DNA from: a bacterium
Lineage (GTDB): Bacteria > Cyanobacteriota > Sericytochromatia > S15B-MN24 > VGJW01
Reading direction: 5' to 3'
Assembly: GCA_021781555.1 (NCBI GenBank)
Contig: JAJXWQ010000003.1
Coordinates: 1-59,712, forward strand
DNA: 59,712 nucleotides
Both the position numbers and the translations under genes were made by a program. This document shows positions 16,829-24,880 of the stretch, one piece after another. Position 1 is the stretch's first letter, and each line of letters starts with the position of its first letter. The notes below the pieces were generated by a model. The model was not told the origin of the DNA, did no database searches, and saw only the letters and a program-made list of their open reading frames with translations.

Positions 16829-18184
16829 CTATTTGCCAGCGATCGCGAGTTCGGAAACCAGAACGGACGGCGTCGCGATGCCGGAGGGGAAGCGCTCCTC
16901 GTCCTTGCCGACCTGGGCGATGGCCTCCAGCAGGCTGTAGAAGTTCCCCGAAACAGTGAAGAGGTGGACCGGGTAGCGCTCCCTCCCCTCGTGCATGAAC
17001 CCCTGGGCCTGGAGCGAGAAGTCACCCGAAATCGCGTTGGCACCTGCGTGCAGCCCCGCCACCTCGGTGATCTCGAGCATGCGGCCCGCACCGGAAAGCA
17101 AAGCCTGCCGCGAGGACGGCCCGCTCACGACGACCAGGTTCGAGGTGCCGACTCGCATGGTTCCCTGATAGCCTCCACGAGAGGCGTGGCCCGTCGTCGT
17201 CGAGCGGTCCCGGCGAGCGGTCTCGGAATTGTGCAAGAAGCCGACGAAGGCCCCGTTCTCGACCAGGGTGTGGCTTTTCGAGGCGCACCCTTCGTCATCG
17301 AAGGGACGAGAGGCAAAACCGCCCTCCTGCAGCGGGTCATCCACCAACGTGAAAGCCGCCGAGGCGATCGCCTGTCCCTGCCGCCCGACCAGAAGCGATT
17401 TGCCCTCTTGGGCGACCTTGGCCGAAAAGACCGAAGCGAAGGTCCCCAGGAGGTCGGCGAAGGCCTCCGGCGCGAACACCACGGGCATCCGGCCCCCGGG
17501 AATCTCTCTGGCCCCGAGCTTCTCGACGCAGCGCCGCACCGCCTCCTGGCCCATCCACTCCGGATTTAGTTCCTCGAAGCAGCGCGCAGCCCGCACCAGC
17601 CCGTAATTCTTCGACTGATCGCCATCGGCTACCAGCGGCTGGACTGCCGCCCACCCCATGGTGGCTCGGTAGGACCGGTCGACGCCCCGCGTGGAGGCCA
17701 CCCGCACGAAGCTCAGGCTGTCGCCGTACGACGATCCCGTGACCGTCTTGACCCGACCATCGGCTCCGTGGGCCGCACGGTCGAGATCGAGAGCGAAGGC
17801 GACCTTGCGCTCGATCGAAACCGCCGCCAGGTCGGGATTGAACAGCGCCAGCTCGGGAGTCGGCTCGCCGAAGGCCTCGAGGCCCGCGAACTCGTCGGGC
17901 TCGAGGAGCGCGGCGTTGGCAGCGGCGTCCGCGACGGCGCGATCCAGGGCATCCGGAGCGAAGGACTCGGTATAAGCGTATCCGACCCGACCCTCGCGGA
18001 CGACGCGTACGCCGAGGCCCCGCCGCTCGGTAAGGGTGAAGGTCTCGACCTCGCCGTCCTGAACCCGCACCCGCGTCGCCCGATCGACCCCCAGGTAGGC
18101 CTCGGCCTCGACCTTGCGCGCAGTGGCAGCCGCCAGCACCCGCGCGATCTCGTCTTCAAACATGCTCGGTGCGTCCGCTCCCAT
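16829..18184 (-). CDS. pmbA: TldE/PmbA-type metalloprotease subunit
   Basis: Partner subunit of the TldD/TldE protease, which unfolds and degrades peptides and in several bacteria matures modified peptides or toxins. 451 aa from ATG 18184 (MGADAPSMFEDEI), which has GAGGG 8 nt upstream; ATG 18217 is a longer alternative. Family features: the N-terminal VRVQDGEVETFTLTERRGLGVRV, central RMPVVFAPEAFADLL and C-terminal GDFSLQAQGFMHEG with VSGNFYSLL. It lacks the zinc-binding HExxxH, as expected for TldE. Encoded 45 nt downstream of tldD. Confidence 0.92.
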   Translation of the reverse strand: MGADAPSMFEDEIARVLAAATARKVEAEAYLGVDRATRVRVQDGEVETFTLTERRGLGVRVVREGRVGYAYTESFAPDALDRAVADAAANAALLEPDEFAGLEAFGEPTPELALFNPDLAAVSIERKVAFALDLDRAAHGADGRVKTVTGSSYGDSLSFVRVASTRGVDRSYRATMGWAAVQPLVADGDQSKNYGLVRAARCFEELNPEWMGQEAVRRCVEKLGAREIPGGRMPVVFAPEAFADLLGTFASVFSAKVAQEGKSLLVGRQGQAIASAAFTLVDDPLQEGGFASRPFDDEGCASKSHTLVENGAFVGFLHNSETARRDRSTTTGHASRGGYQGTMRVGTSNLVVVSGPSSRQALLSGAGRMLEITEVAGLHAGANAISGDFSLQAQGFMHEGRERYPVHLFTVSGNFYSLLEAIAQVGKDEERFPSGIATPSVLVSELAIAGK

Positions 18185-18229
18185 CTTCGATCCCTCGCTA
18201 TCGTTGCGCCTGGACATCCAGCGACCGGG

Positions 18230-19648
18230 TCAACGCCCTCCCACCGTGATCTCGTCGACCAGGATGGGCGGCTCGCCGACGTCCACCGGCACGGTGCCGC
18301 TGATCGAGCCGCACATTCCCGTGGCGAGCTCGAGATCCTTGCCCACCCGCGAGATCTTCTTGAGGATGTCGGCTCCGTTTCCGATGAGCGTGGCCCCGCG
18401 GACCGGTTCGGCAATCTTGCCGTCCCGGATCAAGAAGGCCTCGCGGACGGAGAAATTGAAGTCCCCCGTACCCGGGGAGACCGACCCGCCTCCCATCCGC
18501 CTGGCATACAAGCCGAAGCGCACCCCCCCGATGAGCTCCTCGATCGAGGCCTCGCCGGGCGCAATGAAGGTGTTGCGCATGCGCGAGGCAGGAGCGAACC
18601 GGTAGCTCTCGCGCCGGCCCGAGCCGGTCCTGCGGTACCCGGTCTTGAGCTCGCCGAGGCGATCGACCATGTAGCTGACCAGGCGTCCCTTGTCGATGAG
18701 GACCGTCCGTTGCGTGGGCATTCCTTCATCGTCGATGGCCGAAGACCCCCACTCGCCCGCCAGCGTCCCGTCGTCGATCGCGGTGACGGCTTCGTGGGCG
18801 ATCCGCTCTCCGAGCTTGTCAGCCAGGATGGAAGCCTTGGGAGCCACGGCCGTCGTCTCGAGCAGGTGACCGCACGCCTCGTGAAAGATGACTCCTCCGA
18901 ACCCCTTGTCGATGACGACCGGCATCCGGGCAGCTGGCGCATAATCGGCCGCCAGCATCCGTACCGCCGAGTCGGCGGCATCGCGGGCGAGCTCCTCGAC
19001 GTCGAGATCGTCGAAAAACTCGAAGCCCGCCATGCGTCCCGGACTGCGAGCGCATACCTGCTGCTGGGAGCCGGAGCGAGCTATCGCCTGTACGAAGAAG
19101 CGCGAGTAGGGGCGCTCGTCGGTGATGAACAGACCCTCGGAGTTGGCAATCAGTACGCGCTGTACGCTCTCGGTGATCGAGACCTCCACCTGGGCGATCG
19201 CCTCATGGAACCGCCGCGCGGCACGGTCCGCCTTGAGCGCAAGCTCGATCCGCCTCTCGCTCGGAACGTCCTGGGGGTAGATCCGGGCCAGCCTTGGCGC
19301 GGGTTCCGCGGCCACGAGCGCAGCTGGATCTCCCTGGCCCGAGCGCTTGTGGGCTGCGGCCACTGACTGCGCGACGGCCAGCAATCCCGCCCTCGAGAGG
19401 TCGCTCGTATAGCCATACACTGCACGCTGTCCGTGAATGACGCGGATGCCAGCCCCCAGGGACTGTCCCGAGACGGCGTCCTCGACCTTCCCGTCCAGGA
19501 ACATCAGCCGACTGGTCGGCCGCTCCTCGACGAAGATCTCGGCGAAGTCGGCCCCGCTGCTCATCGCGTCGGCGATGACATCCTGCGCGACCGCAGGATC
19601 CACGGGCGGCTGCCACGTTCCCGAAGACACTTGCTGGCGCTCGATCAT
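18230..19648 (-). CDS. tldD: TldD zinc metalloprotease
   Basis: Catalytic subunit (472 aa) of the TldD/TldE complex. The metal site is HEACGH in GGVIFHEACGHLLE; the third ligand region lies near the C terminus (TLIGNGADIL and MCGSISGTVPVDVG). Start ATG 19648 has AGGAGGGTG upstream. It leads the tldD-pmbA pair. No adjacent precursor peptide of a microcin or RiPP type was found, so a housekeeping peptide-degrading role is most likely. Confidence 0.94.
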   Translation of the reverse strand: MIERQQVSSGTWQPPVDPAVAQDVIADAMSSGADFAEIFVEERPTSRLMFLDGKVEDAVSGQSLGAGIRVIHGQRAVYGYTSDLSRAGLLAVAQSVAAAHKRSGQGDPAALVAAEPAPRLARIYPQDVPSERRIELALKADRAARRFHEAIAQVEVSITESVQRVLIANSEGLFITDERPYSRFFVQAIARSGSQQQVCARSPGRMAGFEFFDDLDVEELARDAADSAVRMLAADYAPAARMPVVIDKGFGGVIFHEACGHLLETTAVAPKASILADKLGERIAHEAVTAIDDGTLAGEWGSSAIDDEGMPTQRTVLIDKGRLVSYMVDRLGELKTGYRRTGSGRRESYRFAPASRMRNTFIAPGEASIEELIGGVRFGLYARRMGGGSVSPGTGDFNFSVREAFLIRDGKIAEPVRGATLIGNGADILKKISRVGKDLELATGMCGSISGTVPVDVGEPPILVDEITVGGR

Positions 19649-19874
19649 TCACACCCTCCTGGTATCGGAGCTCGAAGGTCCAGAGCTTGGCTCCCACATC
19701 GAGCCACCGGAGGACGCGGACGCCTTTGGCGGCGACACCGACCGGACATGAGCTCGAACGGGCCCCCCTCGAAATCTCAAAAAAAGCAACTCGCGAGGGC
19801 CACCCGCATGATACCGCCAAAGGCCGGAAGGGGTCAGATCCCGTGCGCCCCCCCCAGACGACGCGGCCCGGCCC

Positions 19875-20252
19875 TCACCTCGCCGGCGCGGGCGAAGGAG
19901 ACACGGCCGGTGCGGGAGTCGGCGGAACCGGGACGCGCGCCAGCTGTGCCTTGGCGCCCGGCAAGAACACGACCGGAATCTCACCGGGACGCGCCAGACC
20001 GAGGACCCGACGAGCGATGTGCTCCACTCCCGGGCTCGAGCGAGCCTCTGCGATCTCGGCGATGAGCTTCTGGCTGAGTGCATCCTGGTCGCGGCGATCG
20101 GCGGCCACGATCCGGCCCTCTCCCAGCAGGCGGCCCTCCTGGATCAGGAGGCGGGCCAGGTTGAGCCCGAGGTAGATCGTGAACGCCGACACGATCAGGG
20201 CCGGGAGGAAGCGCTCCTTCCAGCTTTGTGATCTATGTCTCCTGCGCGGCAT
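19875..20252 (-). CDS. FtsB/DivIC-like septum formation protein
   Basis: 125 aa. A short basic N terminus (MPRRRHRSQSWKERF) precedes one membrane segment (LPALIVSAFTIYLGLNLARLL), a coiled-coil stretch, and the family-like ending VEHIARRVLGLARPGEIPVVFLP. A Pro/Ala-rich tail of about 25 residues follows. Proteins of this kind bridge FtsL and FtsQ in the divisome. It has no Shine-Dalgarno site; a strong promoter ends 10 nt before the ATG, so the mRNA leader should be only a few bases. Located upstream of tldD on the same strand. Confidence 0.72.
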   Translation of the reverse strand: MPRRRHRSQSWKERFLPALIVSAFTIYLGLNLARLLIQEGRLLGEGRIVAADRRDQDALSQKLIAEIAEARSSPGVEHIARRVLGLARPGEIPVVFLPGAKAQLARVPVPPTPAPAVSPSPAPAR

Positions 20253-20262
20253 AGCTGTTTTT

Positions 20263-20291
20263 ACAATATTAGCTCCAAGGCCGTATGTCAA
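20263..20291 (-). promoter_or_regulatory. Sigma-70-type promoter of the FtsB-like gene
   Basis: Minus strand: TTGACA (20291-20286), 17-nt spacer, TATTGT (20268-20263). The predicted start lies about 4 nt before ATG 20252. It sits in a locally AT-rich patch. Confidence 0.7.
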
Positions 20292-20453
20292 CAAAGATAG
20301 GCGCGGAAAATCCACCAGGCCCATCCGCCTGGCCCCGGAGGCCAACCCGGCGATCGCCGAGCTCCGATCCGCGGGTACCGGCCACGGCCCACCGGCGCGA
20401 AGGAGCCTCCTGCCTGAGGAAACGGGTACAATGGCGGTTTCGCAGAGGAGATC

Positions 20454-21791
20454 ATGGCCTACATCGAGCCCTTCAGCGGCATCATGTTCGACCCCGCTCG
20501 CGCCGGAGCGCTGTCTGACCTGCTGTGCCCGCCGTATGACATCATCTCGGGCCCCGAGCAGGAGCGCCTCCATCGGATCCATCCTCACAACATCGTCCAC
20601 CTGGAGCTCGGCATCGAAGAACCGGGTGATGCCCCGGGATCCGATCGCTATTCCCGCGCCGGGGCACTCTGGGAGGACTGGCTCAGCCAGGGCGTCCTGA
20701 CCCAGGATCGCCAGCCCGCGCTCTACGTCTACGAGCAACGCTGGGCCGATCGCAAGCGCATGGCGTTCTTCGCGGCGGTGCGGCTCGCGCCGTGGCACTC
20801 GGGGGAGGTGCTCCCCCACGAGCTGACCCTCTCGGGACCCAAGAAGGATCGCCTCGAACTCATGCGCCACACGGGCGCCAACCTGAGCCCCGTGATGGGG
20901 CTGTATGACGACGCCGAGGGCACGGTCCAGACGATCCTCGCAGAGGCGATCGCCGCGCCTCCCGTCGTGCAGGCGTCCCTCGGAGACGAGACCCACAAGG
21001 TCTGGCGCCTGACGGCCTGGGACGCCATCGCGGCCATTCAAGAATCCCTGGCCGGACGCCCCATCTTCATCGCCGATGGCCACCATCGCTACGAAACAGC
21101 GCTCACCTACCGGGACGAGCGCCGCCAGGCGCAGGGCGCCTACTCCGGAGAAGAGCCCTGGAACTACGTTCTGATGGCCTTGTGCGCCCTGTCCGATCCC
21201 GGCCTCGTGGTGCTGCCAACCCATCGACTCGTGCGTGCTCCCGATCTGGATCGTCGGGCCTTTCTCGAGCGCCTGGGCAGGAGCTTTCGCATCGAGGCGG
21301 CTTCGCTCGGGAACGCGGCCCCTGACCCCCGGAGCCAGTCGGGTGCGCTCTTGTCGCAGCTCACGGGCAAGCATCGCCTCGCGATGGTGTTCGGGGGGGA
21401 TCTCGCACCACACATCCTCGAACTGGCCACGTCGCCCGAGCTGGCCTTGACCCACCTGCCGCAATCCAAACCCTGGCGGGAACTGGCCGTGGCCCACCTT
21501 CACTACCTCATCCTCGCGGACGTGCTCGGGATTCCCGAGAGCGAGTGGAAGGGCGGGCAGCACATCGTCTACACGCGGGATTCTGCCGAAGTGGTCTCCC
21601 GGGTGGGTTCTGGGGAGTTCGACATCGGCTTCCTGCTCGAGGCCCCTCCGGTCGATCAGATCACCCGCGTCGCGCTTGCCGGAGACGTGATGCCGCAGAA
21701 ATCGACCTACTTCTACCCCAAGCTCCCGACCGGCCTCGTCGTGCACCGTCTCGACGAGCATCCGGCCAGCATCGGGGCGCCCTCGCCATGA
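20454..21791 (+). CDS. DUF1015 family protein
   Basis: 445 aa. Typical family pieces are the N-terminal FSGIMFDPARAGALSDLLCPPYDIIS, HNIVHLELG, RPIFIADGHHRYETALTYRDE and ALCALSDPGLVVLPTHRLV. The GHHRYET block is the family hallmark. Some members are annotated as SerB-like or kinase-related, but the function is unestablished. A GAGGAGATC site precedes ATG 20454, and TACAAT lies about 20 nt upstream of the start as a possible -10. Followed on the same strand by rlmI. Confidence 0.9.
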   Translation: MAYIEPFSGIMFDPARAGALSDLLCPPYDIISGPEQERLHRIHPHNIVHLELGIEEPGDAPGSDRYSRAGALWEDWLSQGVLTQDRQPALYVYEQRWADRKRMAFFAAVRLAPWHSGEVLPHELTLSGPKKDRLELMRHTGANLSPVMGLYDDAEGTVQTILAEAIAAPPVVQASLGDETHKVWRLTAWDAIAAIQESLAGRPIFIADGHHRYETALTYRDERRQAQGAYSGEEPWNYVLMALCALSDPGLVVLPTHRLVRAPDLDRRAFLERLGRSFRIEAASLGNAAPDPRSQSGALLSQLTGKHRLAMVFGGDLAPHILELATSPELALTHLPQSKPWRELAVAHLHYLILADVLGIPESEWKGGQHIVYTRDSAEVVSRVGSGEFDIGFLLEAPPVDQITRVALAGDVMPQKSTYFYPKLPTGLVVHRLDEHPASIGAPSP

Positions 21792-21873
21792 GTTTCGTTC
21801 GCGCCGCCAGCCCTCCCGCGGGCGGATGGCAATTTCGGGCCAGCGCCGGCCCAGCCGGAGGACGGACTTTCCA

Positions 21874-23091
21874 GTGACCACGGCCGGATCGCAAACCTCA
21901 CGCACCGAGTTCGGCCTGCGGGCGATCGCGCTCAAGCGCGGGCGCGAGGCTCGCCTCAAGTCGGGCCATCCGTGGATCTTCGCCGGCGACCTCGCCGAAC
22001 CCCTCCCCGCGGACCTGGCCGGAGCTCCGGTCGCGGTTCTCGACCATCGCGGCGGGTTCCTGGCGATCGCCGTCGCCAGCGGCGGGGGCGGACTCGTCCT
22101 GCGGGTCTTGACCCGCCAGCGTGAGGTCATCGATCAGGCGTGGCTGGCCGGGCGGTTGTCCTCGGCCATCGCGCTGCGCAGGCGCTGGCTCGGCGAGGTG
22201 GAAGGCGTCCGTCTGGTCAACGCGGAGTCGGATGGACTGCCCGCCCTGATCGTCGATCGGTACGGGCCCTTCCTGTCCGTGCAATCGCTCTCGGCGGGGG
22301 CGGATCGCATGCTGCCCAACGTGGTCGAGGAGCTGGTCAACCTGCTCTCCCCCGTCGGGATCTACGAGCGCAGCGACGTGACGATCCGAGCTCTCGAGGG
22401 CCTGCCCGAGCGGACCGGGGTCCTGTGGGGCGAGGCGCCGCCGGACGAACAGGTCATCCAGGAGGGCAAGGCGCGGTTCCTGGTTGACATCAAGAACGGC
22501 CAGAAGACCGGATTCTTCCTCGATCAGCGCCCCAATCGCCAGCGCTTGCAGACCCTTTGCGGCGGCAAGCGCGTGCTCAACACCTTCTGCTACTCGGGCG
22601 GATTCTCCATTCCTGCGGCCATCGGCGGCGCGGCCTCGGTCGTCGGGGTCGACGTCTCGGCCTCGGCGCTCGAACTGGCGCGCCGCAACGCGGAGATCAA
22701 CAAGGTGGGCGATCGCTGCCAGTGGATCGAGGCCAATGCCTTCGACTACTTAAGGGAGCTGGATCGGGACCGCAAGCGGTTCGACGTCGTGGTCCTCGAC
22801 CCCCCGGCCTTCACCAAGACGCGCCAGTCCGTGCCGGGCGCACTGCGCGGCTACAAGGAGATCAACCTGCGCGCCCTCAAGATCCTCGAGCCGGGCGGCC
22901 TGTTGGTGTCGAGCTCGTGCTCCCACCACGTGGATGCCGAGGCCTTCCTCGCGGTCATCGCCGAGGCCGCAGCCGATGCCGGCCGGCACCTCCGCATGGT
23001 GGATTACACCGGGCCGGGCCCCGATCATCCCAGCCTGCCAGCAGCCCCGGAGACTCGCTACCTCAAGTGCTTCTGGGGCGTCGTGAGCTAA
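21874..23091 (+). CDS. rlmI: 23S rRNA (cytosine) methyltransferase, RlmI-like
   Basis: SAM-dependent RNA methyltransferase, about 405 aa. The N-terminal PUA-like domain starts at LKRGREARLKSGHPWIFAGD, a central EEHD-like domain has VNAESDGLPALIVDRYG, and the Rossmann domain has VLNTFCYSGGFSIPAA (SAM site), VVLDPPAFTKT and the catalytic Cys in LVSSSCSHHV. RlmI methylates C1962 of 23S rRNA in E. coli; the exact target here is by homology. GTG 21874 has GGAGGAC upstream, though with long spacing; ATG 21826 is an in-frame alternative. Convergent with fabI across a repeat. Confidence 0.9.
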   Translation: MTTAGSQTSRTEFGLRAIALKRGREARLKSGHPWIFAGDLAEPLPADLAGAPVAVLDHRGGFLAIAVASGGGGLVLRVLTRQREVIDQAWLAGRLSSAIALRRRWLGEVEGVRLVNAESDGLPALIVDRYGPFLSVQSLSAGADRMLPNVVEELVNLLSPVGIYERSDVTIRALEGLPERTGVLWGEAPPDEQVIQEGKARFLVDIKNGQKTGFFLDQRPNRQRLQTLCGGKRVLNTFCYSGGFSIPAAIGGAASVVGVDVSASALELARRNAEINKVGDRCQWIEANAFDYLRELDRDRKRFDVVVLDPPAFTKTRQSVPGALRGYKEINLRALKILEPGGLLVSSSCSHHVDAEAFLAVIAEAAADAGRHLRMVDYTGPGPDHPSLPAAPETRYLKCFWGVVS

Positions 23092-23126
23092 ACCGGCGGC
23101 CCTCGTCGCGGTCGGGTGGGCCTGAG

Positions 23127-23255
23127 CCTTTCAAACCGGGAGCACCCTTAGGCCTTTTGCAGTTTGAACGGGGCCCTCTGCGCGGTCGCTTCGCTGCGCA
23201 ACCGGGCCCCGTTTGACTCATCGGGCTCGATCCATTCAAACCGGGAGCACTCTAG
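23127..23255 (-). repeat. Interspersed structured repeat, full copy F plus partial unit
   Basis: Read on the minus strand it starts with TAGAGTGCTCCCGG, whose TAG is the fabI stop, and runs to CTGCAAAAGGCCTA; a second unit then begins (GGGTGCTCCCGGTTTGAAAGG) and is lost. It lies between the convergent rlmI and fabI genes. Confidence 0.85.
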
Positions 23256-24172
23256 ATCGCCGGGACGCTCGGGACCGTCACCGCCGGCTCGTCCGCCCGC
23301 CCCATCGCGTGGAAGCCCTTGTCCACGTACACCACGGTGCCGGTGATGGCCGAAGCCAGATCGCTGCCCAGGAAGGCCGCGGTGTTTCCCACCTCGGTGG
23401 CCTCGATCGCTTCGGGCAACGGAGAGTTCGCCCGGCAGTACTCGATCATCGACTCGATGAAGCCGATCGCCGTCGCGGCCCGCGACGCGAGCGGGCCCGC
23501 CGAGATCGCGTTGACCCGCGCCCCCCAGCGGCGTCCGGCCTCGTAGGCCAGCACGCGCATGTCGCTCTCGAGTGCAGCCTTGGCCGAGGACATGCCGCCG
23601 CCATAGCCCATCACCACTCGTTCGGAGGCCATGTAGGTGAGTGCCAGGAAAGACCCGCCCGGCGCCAGCAACGGGCCCAGGCGCTGCACCAGGGAAATAT
23701 TCGAGTACGCGCTGATGCCAACAGCCGTGAGGTAGCCGTGGCGAGTCGTCTCGAGCAAGGGCCGCTTGACCTCCGGGCCGTTGGCCAGACTGTGGACGAC
23801 GATATCCAGGCCGCCGGGCCCGAAATCCGCCTTCAGACGGTCGGCAACGCCCTGGATGCTCACGTCGCCATGTTCGGCATACTTTCGGTCCGCCCGGATC
23901 TCGGCGGGGATGTCCGCCTCGGTGTCGAAAGCCGCATCGAGAGGATAGATCCGCTCGAAGGCCATTTTGCGGCCGTCCGAGAGGGTCAGCGAGGCATCGA
24001 GCTTGCCGCGTTCGAGCAGCTTGCGCAGGATGCCCAGGGCCGGCGGCCAGGTCCCGATGGTCACGCTGGCACCCGCCTCGGCCAGCGCCTTGGCGATGGC
24101 AAACCCGAAGCCGTTGTCGTCGGCAACCCCGGCCACGAAGGCACGCTTGCCGGAAAGATCGATCGCTAGCAT
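23252..24172 (-). CDS. fabI: Enoyl-[acyl-carrier-protein] reductase, plant/chlamydial type
   Basis: NADH-dependent reductase (306 aa) for the last step of each fatty-acid elongation cycle. N-terminal nucleotide motif is AFVAGVADDNGFGFAIAKAL. The active-site Tyr/Lys region is YMASERVVMGYGGGMSSAKA. It carries the ~30-residue insertion before the core (RRGK-like ERGKLDASLTLSDGRKM, then YPLDAAFD), and HSLANGPEVKRPLLETTR, both characteristic of plastid and chlamydial enzymes and absent from E. coli FabI. A TATAGT box ends 6 nt before ATG 24172. The stop lies in the repeat. Confidence 0.93.
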   Translation of the reverse strand: MLAIDLSGKRAFVAGVADDNGFGFAIAKALAEAGASVTIGTWPPALGILRKLLERGKLDASLTLSDGRKMAFERIYPLDAAFDTEADIPAEIRADRKYAEHGDVSIQGVADRLKADFGPGGLDIVVHSLANGPEVKRPLLETTRHGYLTAVGISAYSNISLVQRLGPLLAPGGSFLALTYMASERVVMGYGGGMSSAKAALESDMRVLAYEAGRRWGARVNAISAGPLASRAATAIGFIESMIEYCRANSPLPEAIEATEVGNTAAFLGSDLASAITGTVVYVDKGFHAMGRADEPAVTVPSVPAI

Positions 24173-24178
24173 GGGCCA

Positions 24179-24184
24179 ACTATA
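24179..24184 (-). promoter_or_regulatory. Leaderless -10 box, TATAGT (fabI)
   Basis: Six nucleotides (TGGCCC) separate the box from the fabI ATG. No Shine-Dalgarno sequence and no good -35. Confidence 0.5.
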
Positions 24185-24209
24185 GCGATCGCTCGACCGC
24201 TCAGCTAGG

Positions 24210-24295
24210 GTGGGCCCGGTCTGAGCGGGCCCACCTGAACCGCCCGAAGGCCTTCGGGGCGCCGCCGGCCCTCGGGTTGACCACCCCGTCGCCCC
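24210..24295. other. Three consecutive perfect inverted repeats between divergent genes
   Basis: GTGGGCCCG/CGGGCCCAC with a 7-nt loop (24210-24234); the palindrome CCCGAAGGCCTTCGGG (24243-24258); and CCCTCGGGT/ACCCGAGGG with an 18-nt loop just after. They lie upstream of both fabI (minus) and the Cys-rich ORF (plus). Whether they act as DNA sites or transcribed hairpins is unknown. Confidence 0.55.
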
Positions 24296-24321
24296 ACCCG
24301 AGGGTCCTGCTGCGGGTCTGC

Positions 24322-24327
24322 TACGAT
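24322..24327 (+). promoter_or_regulatory. Leaderless -10 box, TACGAT
   Basis: Six nucleotides (CGGGCC) before ATG 24334. No Shine-Dalgarno sequence. Confidence 0.45.
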
Positions 24328-24333
24328 CGGGCC

Positions 24334-24732
24334 ATGACTCGCACGCCAACCGTGGACGACAAGCCCATCGACCAGCCGCAGACCTGGGCGACCGAGAACC
24401 TGGCTGAAGCCCGGCTCCAGGACGTCCTGGTCGTCGATGGTCCCTTCGGCTGGTCGGGCGTGTACCCGCTCGATTTCGACCAGACCCGCCAGGACGGGCG
24501 CTGCGTGCGCCACTGCAACCTGTACTATCTGCACTTCGCCATGCCCGCCCACGTCCGGGAAAGGGCGGCAGTGGTGGTCGAGAAGACGCACTATCGGCTG
24601 GCCGATGGCGATCGGCTCGTGACGGACGACGACCTTTGCACGCGCTGCTGCAACAAGGCCTGCCCGCCCAATCGCAATCCTGACGCCGACATCCAGGCTC
24701 TCCCACCCGGCAAACTCGTGCTGCCGCTCTGA
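24334..24732 (+). CDS. Hypothetical Cys-rich protein
   Basis: 132 aa, not recognised. The C-terminal third holds a cysteine cluster, LCTRCCNKACPPNRNP, and an earlier CVRHCNLYYLHF; six Cys and several His could make a zinc or iron-sulfur site. No signal peptide or membrane segment. It is divergent from fabI and has a leaderless-type promoter box. Codon usage matches the neighbours, supporting a real gene. Confidence 0.6.
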   Translation: MTRTPTVDDKPIDQPQTWATENLAEARLQDVLVVDGPFGWSGVYPLDFDQTRQDGRCVRHCNLYYLHFAMPAHVRERAAVVVEKTHYRLADGDRLVTDDDLCTRCCNKACPPNRNPDADIQALPPGKLVLPL

Positions 24733-24880
24733 GGGCGCGGCGCCTCGCTCCGGGACGCCGTCGTGGTGCAGCCCTCGGCGCGATGCAGGAACTCTGGCTT
24801 GCTGCTGCGGGCTGCCTGCCTGCTAAACTGATGGACCCTCGGCGGAGTCTGAGCTCCCTCGATGGGCAAGGAGGAAGACT

